Assembly: GCA_902792115.1 (NCBI GenBank)
Contig: CADAYJ010000012.1
Location: forward strand, 1-37,748
Source: an uncultured Ruminococcus sp.
GTDB lineage: Bacteria; Bacillota; Clostridia; Oscillospirales; Acutalibacteraceae
Length of the DNA stretch: 37,748 nt
Reading direction: 5' to 3'
The notes beneath the pieces were generated by a model. The model did no database searches and was not told the DNA's origin. It saw nothing but the letters and a program-made list of their open reading frames with translations. How positions within the stretch are numbered: position 1 is the first letter of the stretch; each line of letters opens with the position of its first letter. The position numbers and the translations under genes were made by a program. This document shows positions 7,460 to 17,944 of this stretch, piece by piece.

Positions 7460-10400
7460 TCACTGCTCAAGCACCTTCTGGATATGCTCGCAGTTGCGAT
7501 CGTTGAACTCGAAGCGGAGCGAGCCTTCGTTGAGAACGACTACGCTGTTCTGCGGAACGGTGTACTTGCGGAGGATCTCCTTGTAGTTGACGATCTCATA
7601 GTCCGCTACGACGTTGACGTTTTCGCCGAAGAAGCGCTTCATTTCAAACTCGTCGCTGAATACAAGCACCTTCTTCATTCCGTTCTTGTCGTCGATAGTG
7701 ATCGGGCGAAGGTCGCTTCTGTCGCGGCCGTACATCGGGAGAACGTATCTCGCCGTTGTGAATTCGCGGATCATGCGCTTCTCGAGCGAACGCACCTCAG
7801 CTTCCTTGTTCGGATTGGAGGACTTGATCTGGAGCTTCTGGAAGAGCGTCGTCATGCTGAACATCAGCTCGGGGTTCATGACGGGGATCTTCACGTAGTC
7901 TCTCTCGTAAACGTCGAGCATCTCGGAGATGCGGTTCGTCTGGATAATGATCCAGTGTCCCGTCTCATCAAGGACAAGATCTTCGATGCCGTGACGTCTG
8001 TACTCAAAGAGCATATTGTAGATATCCTTTGTGCGGTACTCCTGGAGGTATACCTTGATATTTGCCTTTGCGAAGTTCTCTACGGACTTCTCTGCAAGGT
8101 ACTTATCGGAGAAGATATGGCCCTTGTTGTTGCCGTCAATGAGGATATGCCTTGTGTGCGCGTCAAACTCTGCGTACATCACATCGGCGTTTGCGATCAT
8201 CTTTGCGAGATCACGGTAGCAAGTGTCCAGCTTATCGCGCAGCTCCTTTGCCGCCATCGCGTCGCTCTCAACATCAAGCGAGCGCTGCGTAGCCTTCGTC
8301 TTTGCAGCCTGATCCTGGATCGTCATGCCGCCTCTGCGCTGCTGCGATCCCTGTCCGGAAACGTCGCCGTACATCAGACTCGAAAGGTCAAACATATCGT
8401 TCTTCCTGTCGTTCTCATGAGCAAGCTCGTTGAGGACGGTGTTCACGCCCTTTGTCCTTGCCTCTGTCGGCTTCGTTGTGATCGGAGCCGCGCTTACGAT
8501 ACCGTCGGAATACGGAGTCGCCATGATCTCGTCCTCGGGAACGTCCTCGATAAAGAGCGGCTTCGATACCTTGAACGCCTTCTTTACCTTTCCGCCCTCG
8601 ATGCCCTCGGATACGGAGCTGATAACGAGACCGTCAGGGTTCTCCTGAGCGTCAAGCTGGCGCTTTGCAGCCTGCTGAGCAGGAGACGGGATCGTCTTCG
8701 GTGCCGGCGGAACAGTTGCCGGAGCAGCGGCGGACTGATTTACGGAAGGCATATTATAATCGAACGAACGCTTCTGCGCCGACTCGTAAATGCTCTTCTG
8801 CTGCATTCCGTTGCCCTTGGCTATCTGATTGCTGCCGTATATATTTGTTTTCTTGAAATCGTTGTTGGGAAGCTCGATCGGAGGCTTCTCCGGCGGCGCT
8901 CCCTGCGGTCTGTAATAGCTGCTCGGAGCCGCTTCCTCAGGCTCGAATACGTCGCTGTCTGCCAGACCGGAAAGGTCGAGGCTCGGAAGATCCGGCGAAT
9001 CGCTGTTGAGGTTCATGCCTGCAAGAGGAGACTTCTTGTCTTCTTCGTCGCTGAAGAAGATGCCGCCGCCTGCCGGCTTCTTCAGGTTCGCTGCGACCGC
9101 TGCCGCTGCTGCAGGAGGTGTGAATCCGCCCGGCTTGTTTGCGAACGCTGCCGCTGCTGCCGGCGGGATACCGAATGCCTTTGCAGCCTGAGCCGTCTCG
9201 GCCTTCGCCTTTGCCTCGGCAGCCTTTGCCTTTGCCTCAGCCTCTTCCTTTTCCTTCCTTGCAGCTTCAAGCTGCGCTTCCTCTGCCTTCTCCTTGGCCG
9301 CTATCTCTGCCTTAGCCGCTGCTGCGGAGGCTGCATCCTTCTCCGCTCTCTCGGCTCTTTCATTAGCTGCAGCTCTTGCGGATTCCGCTGTCTGAGCGGC
9401 CTTGATAGCCTCCTCTGCCGCAGCCTTGGCTTCCTCCGCCGTGTGTACTGCGTCGTCGAGAGCCTTCTTAGCCTGTGCAAGCTCTGCCTTGGCTTCCTCT
9501 GCTTCTCTTGCGGCCTGCTCGGCAGCCTGCAAAGCTGCGTCTGCGCGGGTTCTCTCCTCTGCGAGAGACTTCTCCGCCGCCGCCTTGACTGCCTCGATCT
9601 CCTCGCGCTCCTTCGCTGCCTTCTCCTCTTCGCGTCTGATCTTTTCCTCGTCCTCGAGGTCGAACGGGTTGACATACTCGTCGATCTTAGTCCTGCGCTC
9701 GTCGTTCTCGTCTACAATAGACTTGTCGTAATTCGGCTTTGCGCCCTTGAGGATCGTCTTGTTCATGATAAATCCAAGGCTCGACGGGTTGATGATATAG
9801 TGAGTAACGTCGTGGAACGCAAGCAGCCTTGTCTCGATCTCGTAAAGACCTCTGAACGGCATACCTACGCTTCTCGCCTCGGTGAAGTCCGTAAATACGG
9901 GGCAGAAGTTATTTTTGCCGTCCGTAAATGTGAGGGGCTTGAAGTCGTCTATATTCTCGTCGGTTATCTCTGTGATATCCTGATTGAGTGCGTATGTGTA
10001 AACCTTGCTGCCGAGGAACGACTCTGCGATCGCCGAGCGCAGTCCGTCGTCTCCCTTCTGCATAAAGTTGAGCACCTTGAAGTACAGCTTCGGAGCGATA
10101 ACGCCCTCGCTCTTGACGTGGGGATCGAAGTCCTCCGGAGCATACACGTGACTTCTGTCGTTGTTTACAATGATCTTCTTGAGACCGAAGCGCTTGAGGT
10201 CGTCAAAGAACGCGCCCTTTTCGTCGATCTCCTGAGCGATCGTGTCCTCGATGCCAAGCTCTGCCGCACGTTTTACAGTGCACACGTTTACGCAGAATTC
10301 GTCGTCAAGGTACGGGTAGTTCGTTATAAGCGAATATGTGCAGTAGATCTCCGTAGCGCCCTTGATGTCCTCGATGTTCTGCTGGACGGGATCGACGACC

Positions 10401-12217
10401 TTGACGTCGAGCTTCGCCTTAACGAGGTTCTCCATGCAGGCGGAGCAGATGTTCTTGTTGTCGAAGAGGAAGAGATCGGACTCCTTGTAGCGGTTGTTGC
10501 AGATCGCGCAGTTCGTGATCTTGTTGGAGTTCGGGCGCTTCTTTGTGCCGCCCATGTTGATTCTCTCGGTAACAGGAGGCAGATTCGTCTTTGTTGACGT
10601 CGTCTCGACAGCTGCGGTCGCGTTCGACGTTCTCGTGATCTCGTAATCGTATATATCGCCGGCCGGTGTGCGGATCTCCTTGACGGCGAAATCGCCCGGT
10701 CTGCGCTGGCGGTTTTTCCACATATTCAGCTCGCGCTGAGGAAGCGGAGCGATCTCGCCGTTGATGACCTTGAAGGTCGCGCCGCGGCGTGAATCGGTAT
10801 AAATGCTGAAATACTCATTTTCGAGCAGCAGCTTCATGGTGTCTGTCTTTTCAAACTTGACTCTCTTCTGATCGACGCCCTTTGCGACCTCCTGAGTCGG
10901 AGCCGGTGCGCCTGCCGGTGCTGCCGGCTTAGCGGAGGAGCCCTTTACGCCGTTCATCTCGGGAACGTGTACGTCGTCCGGGATAATTACGGGAACGGGA
11001 GCCGTTACTACGGGCGCTGCCGTGAGAGTGCCGTCCTCGTTGATCTTGGAGATCAGGTAGTCGAACGGCTTGCCGGAGGAATCCTTCATCGTCGTGACAA
11101 CGAAGCCGGTGGGATTCTTAACTCTGTTCTTCCAGAAATTAAGCTCACGCTGCTCGATGTTGACGATCTCGTCGTCTACGACCTTGAAGACCTTTGACGC
11201 GCGCTTGTCCTTGTAGAACTTGCAGAATTCCGTCTCGAGAAGAAGCTCCGTCGTATCGTTCATCTGGAACTTTACGCGGTCCGTCGGACGCTCGCCTACC
11301 TTCTCCTCGTTTCTGAGAGTCCTTGCTCTCTGAGGCTGTGCCTGTCTCGGCGCAGGCGCAGGTGCAGCCTGTCTCGGAGCCGGTGCCGGTGCGGGCGCGG
11401 GTGCAGCCTGTCTCGGTGCCGGTGCGGGATTGGGTGCAGTCTGCCTCGGTGCCTGCATGACCGGAGTCGTTACAGGCTCCTGAGTCGGAGCCGGCGCAGG
11501 TGCAGCTGCCGGCGCAGGCGCAGCCGGAGCCTCCGCCCTTTCTATCTTATAGTCGTACGTCTTTCCTGCCGCGTCGTTTAAGATCGTGACCTGGAAATTC
11601 GCAGGGTTTTTAAGCTGATTCTTCCACATATTCAGCTCACGGACCTCGATATTCGCGACCTCTCCGTCTATGACCTTGAATGTGCGGTTCGTACGCTTGT
11701 TGCGGTATACGGAAAAGAAGTCGTTAGCGAAGATCTGCTCTATGTCTTCTCCCTGCTCGAACTTGATCCTTGACTCCTTCTCGTCCTCGGAAATAGTATG
11801 CGTCTTCGGCATTCCTGCGCGCGCAGGTCTTGCCGGAGCTGCCGCTCTTGCAGGTGCCGCCGCCCTTGCCGGAGCTGCCGCCGCCCTTGCCGGAGCTGCC
11901 GCCGCACTCGGTGCGGACGCCGGAGCCGGTGCCGGAGCAGGCGCAGGAGCCGCGCCTCTTGCCGTCCTCGCGATCTGATAATCAACGATCGCTCCCTGCG
12001 GATTCTTAACGGGAGTTACGACGAAGCCGGCCGGATTCTTTTTCCGGCTTTTCCACATATTCAGCTCTTTCAGTTCAATCGGGACCGTCTGCCCGTTGAT
12101 GAGCTTATACGTTTTGCTTGCTCTCGGATCGTTGCAGATCTTAAAGTACTCGTTTTCCAAAACGATAGTAATGTTTTCGTTTATGTCTTCAAATTTGGAT
12201 CGATTTGACTCAGTCAT
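7460..12217 (-). CDS. Giant multidomain cytoplasmic protein: four repeat domains, zinc knuckle, SseB-like modules, coiled coil
   Basis: I do not recognise this 1585-residue protein as a named family. Start ATG 12217 has AAGGAG eight bases upstream. Four copies of a domain of about 76 residues lie at 8-83, 151-226, 315-391 and 453-529, with the consensus kF..(t)..ll.neyF.iy.d.R...tFKVi.gei..i..RELNMWKnr.k.P.gF.V ending in DYeI. Copies 1-3 are separated by Ala/Pro/Arg/Gln-rich linkers. A zinc knuckle follows (C570, C573, C591, C594; CX2C-X17-CX2C). The region about 610-825 resembles SseB domains (FCPVFTDFTEARSVG, YIINPSSLGFIM), then comes a charged Ala/Glu coiled coil at about 855-1060, a disordered Pro/Ser segment, and a C-terminal SseB-like module (1487-1585; ARYVLPMY, VLVFSDEFEMKRFF). 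There is no signal peptide or membrane segment. SseB domains occur in type III secretion regulators and type VII-linked proteins of Gram-positives, but that does not fix a function here. It is monocistronic. Confidence 0.75.
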   Translation of the reverse strand: MTESNRSKFEDINENITIVLENEYFKICNDPRASKTYKLINGQTVPIELKELNMWKSRKKNPAGFVVTPVKNPQGAIVDYQIARTARGAAPAPAPAPAPASAPSAAAAPARAAAAPARAAAPARAAAPARPARAGMPKTHTISEDEKESRIKFEQGEDIEQIFANDFFSVYRNKRTNRTFKVIDGEVANIEVRELNMWKNQLKNPANFQVTILNDAAGKTYDYKIERAEAPAAPAPAAAPAPAPTQEPVTTPVMQAPRQTAPNPAPAPRQAAPAPAPAPAPRQAAPAPAPRQAQPQRARTLRNEEKVGERPTDRVKFQMNDTTELLLETEFCKFYKDKRASKVFKVVDDEIVNIEQRELNFWKNRVKNPTGFVVTTMKDSSGKPFDYLISKINEDGTLTAAPVVTAPVPVIIPDDVHVPEMNGVKGSSAKPAAPAGAPAPTQEVAKGVDQKRVKFEKTDTMKLLLENEYFSIYTDSRRGATFKVINGEIAPLPQRELNMWKNRQRRPGDFAVKEIRTPAGDIYDYEITRTSNATAAVETTSTKTNLPPVTERINMGGTKKRPNSNKITNCAICNNRYKESDLFLFDNKNICSACMENLVKAKLDVKVVDPVQQNIEDIKGATEIYCTYSLITNYPYLDDEFCVNVCTVKRAAELGIEDTIAQEIDEKGAFFDDLKRFGLKKIIVNNDRSHVYAPEDFDPHVKSEGVIAPKLYFKVLNFMQKGDDGLRSAIAESFLGSKVYTYALNQDITEITDENIDDFKPLTFTDGKNNFCPVFTDFTEARSVGMPFRGLYEIETRLLAFHDVTHYIINPSSLGFIMNKTILKGAKPNYDKSIVDENDERRTKIDEYVNPFDLEDEEKIRREEEKAAKEREEIEAVKAAAEKSLAEERTRADAALQAAEQAAREAEEAKAELAQAKKALDDAVHTAEEAKAAAEEAIKAAQTAESARAAANERAERAEKDAASAAAAKAEIAAKEKAEEAQLEAARKEKEEAEAKAKAAEAKAKAETAQAAKAFGIPPAAAAAFANKPGGFTPPAAAAAVAANLKKPAGGGIFFSDEEDKKSPLAGMNLNSDSPDLPSLDLSGLADSDVFEPEEAAPSSYYRPQGAPPEKPPIELPNNDFKKTNIYGSNQIAKGNGMQQKSIYESAQKRSFDYNMPSVNQSAAAPATVPPAPKTIPSPAQQAAKRQLDAQENPDGLVISSVSEGIEGGKVKKAFKVSKPLFIEDVPEDEIMATPYSDGIVSAAPITTKPTEARTKGVNTVLNELAHENDRKNDMFDLSSLMYGDVSGQGSQQRRGGMTIQDQAAKTKATQRSLDVESDAMAAKELRDKLDTCYRDLAKMIANADVMYAEFDAHTRHILIDGNNKGHIFSDKYLAEKSVENFAKANIKVYLQEYRTKDIYNMLFEYRRHGIEDLVLDETGHWIIIQTNRISEMLDVYERDYVKIPVMNPELMFSMTTLFQKLQIKSSNPNKEAEVRSLEKRMIREFTTARYVLPMYGRDRSDLRPITIDDKNGMKKVLVFSDEFEMKRFFGENVNVVADYEIVNYKEILRKYTVPQNSVVVLNEGSLRFEFNDRNCEHIQKVLEQ

Positions 12218-12239
12218 TAGAATCACTCCTTCTCATAAA

Positions 12240-12268
12240 ATTTTACTATAAATAGGATTTTTTTTCAA
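12240..12268 (-). promoter_or_regulatory. Sigma-A promoter of the giant repeat protein gene
   Basis: On the minus strand TTGAAA (12268-12263), a 17-nt spacer and TAAAAT (12245-12240) are followed almost at once by AAGGAG and the ATG at 12217. The leader is thus only about 15 nt. Confidence 0.75.
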
Positions 12269-12485
12269 TAGAATTTATAAGTTTTTTTATTAAAAATTTG
12301 TTTTTCATCAAATTTTTTATATTCTTCTTCACTTTTGTACAAATCAGCCAATCTATTTTTGTATAAAAAAATTAAAAACGAGATTTTTTTAGCAATTTGC
12401 ACAAAATTTCTTAGATAATTTTTCTTAAAACGCATTAACAAACGTCAAATATCCTCAAATACAGCTAACCTTGCATTTAAAAAGA
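12269..12485. other. Very AT-rich gene-free stretch
   Basis: This stretch between divergent promoters is almost entirely A and T, with many A and T tracts. Lying directly upstream of the giant gene's -35, it could act as an UP element or bent DNA. No gene, repeat or RNA structure was recognised. Confidence 0.5.
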
Positions 12486-12514
12486 TTGACAAAAATGATA
12501 ATGAATGTTACAAT
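12486..12514 (+). promoter_or_regulatory. Sigma-A promoter of the ArsR-type gene
   Basis: TTGACA (12486-12491), a 17-nt spacer and TACAAT (12509-12514) form a near-consensus promoter. The leader to the ATG at 12640 would be about 120 nt. An imperfect GATA...TATC symmetry spans the -10 region and could be an operator, but it is weak. Confidence 0.7.
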
Positions 12515-12639
12515 TATAGTATCAGAGAACAAGATATTATACATAGTAAGATAGAAATAATTCAATTTCACTAAAAATAATATCCTGTTAAGAGTGTTTG
12601 TAAACCGCATATCAATTAGTATTCAGGAAGGTGGTTATT

Positions 12640-12948
12640 ATGGAGCAGGTCTATCTTAATACTACAAAGGTCCTCAAAGCGCTTTCCGATCCAAAACGGC
12701 TGCAGATCGTGGATATGCTGTCAAAGAGCGAGCTGTGCGCGCACCACATACAGAGTGCGTTTGACATATCTCAGCCTACACTTTCGCACGATATGCGCGT
12801 ATTGAAGGAGGCAGGCATTACCCACGAACGCCGTGAAGGGAAGAATATCTTTTATTCGCTCAATCAAACGACGCTCGGTGAATTCATTGAAATTCTGAAG
12901 AGTGTTTTTGAAGCCTCCGAGGATGCGATCATCGGCGAAGCAGAATGA
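12640..12948 (+). CDS. ArsR/SmtB-family transcriptional regulator
   Basis: This is a 102-residue winged helix-turn-helix DNA-binding protein. The family motif set is visible: KALSDPKRLQIVDMLSKSELC, the recognition helix region QPTLSHDMRVLKEAGI, and the wing REGKNIFYSLN. Many relatives sense metals or metalloids through cysteines near SELC; here a single Cys followed by Ala-His-His is present (ELCAHH), so metal sensing is possible but not shown. Start ATG 12640 has AGGTGG five bases upstream; the in-frame GTG at 12631 overlaps that site and is rejected. No transporter or resistance gene is adjacent. It is monocistronic, with its own promoter and terminator, and may be autoregulated. Confidence 0.82.
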   Translation: MEQVYLNTTKVLKALSDPKRLQIVDMLSKSELCAHHIQSAFDISQPTLSHDMRVLKEAGITHERREGKNIFYSLNQTTLGEFIEILKSVFEASEDAIIGEAE

Positions 12949-13009
12949 CATACTGTTTTTCATTCATATTTAAAGGCTTTGATCAAATAGCAGTATCATA
13001 CAAGATCTT

Positions 13010-13043
13010 ACGGCATGGAGCACTGGCTTCATGCCGTTTTTTT
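13010..13043 (+). terminator. Intrinsic terminator of the ArsR-type gene
   Basis: The stem ACGGCATGGAGC/GCTTCATGCCGT has one G-U pair, the loop is ACTG, and seven T follow. It separates the regulator gene from the ctsR operon. Confidence 0.9.
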
Positions 13044-13144
13044 GTTTCGTGATACAAAAGATCAAAAGTTTAAAATAATGCGAAGTAGTGAGATTCTCTG
13101 CGATTTCGCGAGAATTTTAAAGCTAATCTTCCGCATTTGCCGTT

Positions 13145-13161
13145 TTTGACCTTTTTTGACT
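13145..13161 (-). promoter_or_regulatory. CtsR box, perfect
   Basis: Read on the minus strand this is AGTCAAA-AAA-GGTCAAA, an exact match to the CtsR heptad repeat (A/GGTCAAA-N3-A/GGTCAAA). It abuts the -35 of the ctsR promoter and overlaps a further TTTGACT heptad at 13161-13167. Confidence 0.85.
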
Positions 13162-13190
13162 TTGACTTTTACTGACTTATAGCATATAAT
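13162..13190 (+). promoter_or_regulatory. Sigma-A promoter of the ctsR operon
   Basis: TTGACT (13162-13167), a 17-nt spacer and TATAAT (13185-13190). CtsR boxes flank it on both sides, so repressor binding would block RNA polymerase. Confidence 0.85.
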
Positions 13191-13200
13191 AAAATCACAA

Positions 13201-13217
13201 GATCAAAGAAAGTCAAA
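13201..13217 (+). promoter_or_regulatory. CtsR box, one mismatch
   Basis: GATCAAA-GAA-AGTCAAA matches the CtsR direct-repeat operator except for A in place of G at the second position. It lies just after the -10, around the likely transcription start. Confidence 0.75.
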
Positions 13218-13237
13218 GGCAAAGTAAGGTGAGTATC

Positions 13238-13699
13238 ATGCGTATAAGCGATCTGATCGCACAATACATTATGAATATGCTTGAAGAGGACGGCTCGGAC
13301 GACTCCTCGGCGACGATCAAGCGAAACGAGCTGGCCGAAACTCTCGGCTGCGTGCCCTCGCAGATCAACTACGTCATTACCTCGCGGTTCACACCGGAGC
13401 AGGGGTACATCGTGGAGAGCCGACGGGGCGGCGGCGGCTACATCAAGATCACACGCATCAGCATGGATAAGCACACCGCTCTCACGCATCTGATGAGCTC
13501 GATCGGCGACAGCATCGACGCAGGCTCTGCCGCGGCGATAGTCAAGGAGCTTGTGACGCGGCAGATGATCGACGTTTCGACGGCAAAGCTGATGATCGCA
13601 GCCGTCGCAGAGCGGCCGTATCAGACGCTGCCCCCGGAGCAGAGAGATAAGCTGCGCGCCGCGATCCTGAAAAATATTCTTTTGACGATCGGGCAATAG
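13238..13699 (+). CDS. ctsR: CtsR, class III heat-shock repressor
   Basis: CtsR represses clp genes and its own operon and is inactivated under heat or thiol stress, with McsA and McsB taking part. The 153-residue protein begins MRISDLIAQYI, as CtsR proteins do, and carries the winged helix with its tetraglycine loop (SRRGGGGYIKITRI), which acts as the thermosensor in Bacillus. ATG 13238 follows AAGGTGAG; the in-frame GTG at 13229 lies within that Shine-Dalgarno sequence. It is the first gene of the ctsR-mcsA-mcsB-clpC operon and has CtsR boxes around its promoter, implying autoregulation. Confidence 0.93.
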   Translation: MRISDLIAQYIMNMLEEDGSDDSSATIKRNELAETLGCVPSQINYVITSRFTPEQGYIVESRRGGGGYIKITRISMDKHTALTHLMSSIGDSIDAGSAAAIVKELVTRQMIDVSTAKLMIAAVAERPYQTLPPEQRDKLRAAILKNILLTIGQ

Positions 13700-13783
13700 A
13701 ACGAGCCGCCGTCCGGCTGCATCGGTCATTATATTAAAAAACAGCTTCAATACGATACAACGACAGGAAAAGGAGAGATCATT

Positions 13784-14314
13784 ATGTTATGTCAAAACTG
13801 CAAAACAAGACAGGCAAACACACACATCAGGCAAGTCATCAACGGTGAGCTGACAGAGCTTGACCTTTGCCCCGAATGCGCCGCTAAGCTCGGCTACGAG
13901 AACGCATTCTCGGATTTTCTCGACCTCGGCTCTATGATGAGCGGATTCCTCGGAATGCCGACGGTCTCCGCTCTCGCGCGGGAGGATAAATGCCCCGGCT
14001 GCGGAGCGACGTTCTCGCAGATCACAAAGAGCGGAAAGGTCGGCTGCGCGAAGTGCTACGACGTCTTTTTCGAGCGCCTGCTGCCTACGATCAAAAGGAT
14101 CCACGGAAACACCGTCCACACGGGAAAGCGCCTGAGAACGGCGCGCCTGCAGAGCGGCAGCACCAAGGAGCAGCACGAAGACAGCAGAACAGAGCTGGAA
14201 ACGCTCTCCGAAAAGCTGCAGGCAGCCGTTAAGGCGCAGGAATTCGAGCAGGCTGCAAAGCTGCGCGACAGGATCAACGAGCTGAAGGAGAAGGGAGAGG
14301 CAGATCATGGATAA
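13784..14314 (+). CDS. mcsA: McsA, zinc-finger activator of McsB
   Basis: McsA binds and activates the arginine kinase McsB and modulates CtsR. The 176-residue protein has zinc-binding CXXC pairs at C3/C6, C29/C32, C70/C73 and C88/C91, and a C-terminal UVR motif of the UvrB/UvrC type at about 137-172 that contacts partners. AAAGGAG precedes the ATG. It overlaps the mcsB start by 8 nt, indicating coupled translation. All key cysteines are present. Confidence 0.92.
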   Translation: MLCQNCKTRQANTHIRQVINGELTELDLCPECAAKLGYENAFSDFLDLGSMMSGFLGMPTVSALAREDKCPGCGATFSQITKSGKVGCAKCYDVFFERLLPTIKRIHGNTVHTGKRLRTARLQSGSTKEQHEDSRTELETLSEKLQAAVKAQEFEQAAKLRDRINELKEKGEADHG

Positions 14315-15326
14315 AAAGTGGTATGAGAAAAACGGAAAGGACGGCGAGGTCGTCATAAGCACGCGCGTGCGCCTCGCAAGGAATCTTGAAGAGTTCCCGT
14401 TCCCTGCACGCTGCGGCAGTGACCTTCGCCGCCGTATATCGGAGCGCGTAAAGGACGCCGTAATGAACTCCGGCTCCGTGATTTCGTCAAGATTTTCGTG
14501 CCTTGACGTGGATAATATTAGTACGGGTGAGAAGGTATCTCTCGTTGAACGCCACCTCGTAAGCCCGGAATTCATCGGAACAAAGGGCGAAAAGACGGTT
14601 CTTCTGATGGATGATGAAAGCGTCTCGATCATGGTAAACGAGGAGGATCACATCAGGCTGCAGGTAATGTGCGAAGGTTTTGACCTTGACCGCGCATATG
14701 AGCAGGCGAGCCGCATAGACACGCTTCTCGACGAGCGCCTGAAATTCGCGTTCTCCGACACGCTCGGATACCTCACGCAATGCCCGACAAATCTCGGCAC
14801 CGGCATGAGAGCCTCCGTAATGCTCCATCTCCCGGCGCTGAAGGCTGCAAATGCGATGCAAAAGATCGCGGAGAACCTCTCAAAGCTCGGCATCACGATC
14901 CGCGGAGCATACGGAGAGGGCACCGAGCCGAAGGCCGGTCTTTACCAGCTTTCCAATCAGATCACACTCGGCATCAGCTAAAAAACCGCGATCGAAAACC
15001 TCCGCAATATCACGAAGCAGCTAATCGCTCAGGAGCTTCAGACGCGCGAGAAGATGGCAAAGCAGCTCGACGTTCAGGATAAAATATACCGTTCCGAGGG
15101 AATACTGAGAAGTGCGCGCCTGATCGACGGCAGCGAAGCGCTGATGCACCTTTCGAGAGTGCGCTTCGGCGTTACGGCAGGTCTCATAAAGGACGTCTCC
15201 CTCGACACGATCAACAGGCTTATAGTCGAGATTCAGCCGGCAACGCTGATGCTCGCTGTCGGCAAGGAGCTTTCTCCCGGAGAGCGCGACGCCGCCAGAG
15301 CGGCGCTGATACGCAGTAATCTGTGA
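14307..15326 (+). pseudogene. mcsB: McsB protein-arginine kinase with one in-frame UAA codon
   Basis: McsB phosphorylates arginines on damaged proteins, marking them for ClpC-ClpP. The reading frame 14307-15326 is continuous and 339 codons long except for TAA at 14979-14981 (codon 225). Upstream are the kinase motifs STRVRLARN (18-26), NEEDHIR (111-117), CPTNLGTGMRASV (159-171), RGAYGEGTE (199-207) and YQLSNQITLGIS. The same frame resumes directly with KTAIENLRNITKQ and carries the C-terminal phosphoarginine-binding part to the stop at 15326. A GAA-to-TAA change would explain it (expected LGISEKTAIENL). The truncated product would be 224 residues and lack the C-terminal domain. No other lesion is seen, so this is a recent mutation, a sequence error or, less likely, readthrough. 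An ATG at 15054 could not rebuild a kinase. Confidence 0.85.
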
Positions 15327-15414
15327 GACTTCGCCGCTGTTTCCCGGCGCTGATGCACCGGGAGCATTTTGAAGGGAAAGAAAAGAAATAACAAGAAAGA
15401 AAGGAAGGCAGCAT

Positions 15415-17880
<2,466 letters not shown>

Positions 17881-17905
17881 TCCTATCAAACATCTGAGAT
17901 ATAAC

Positions 17906-17937
17906 GACGCCCCCGTTCGATTTTGAACGGGGGCGTC
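17906..17937. terminator. Bidirectional hairpin between clpC and the LRR gene
   Basis: A perfect 13-bp stem (GACGCCCCCGTTC / GAACGGGGGCGTC) with loop GATTTT lies between two convergent genes. T tracts are poor on both sides, yet stem strength and position support a shared terminator. Confidence 0.7.
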
Positions 17938-17944
17938 TGATTTG

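Noticed and set aside
7484-10597. Very long plus-strand open frame opposite the giant gene
   Set aside because: Composition (Leu/Arg/Cys/Val rich) mirrors the biased Ala/Glu codons of the real gene; no ribosome site or domain.
12481-12530. Fur box around TGATAATGAATGTTA
   Set aside because: Only half of the palindrome matches; symmetry is weak and no iron gene is adjacent.
15054-15326. Separate small gene in the mcsB 3' half
   Set aside because: Same frame as the kinase gene and homologous to its C-terminal domain; an internal Met, no ribosome binding site.
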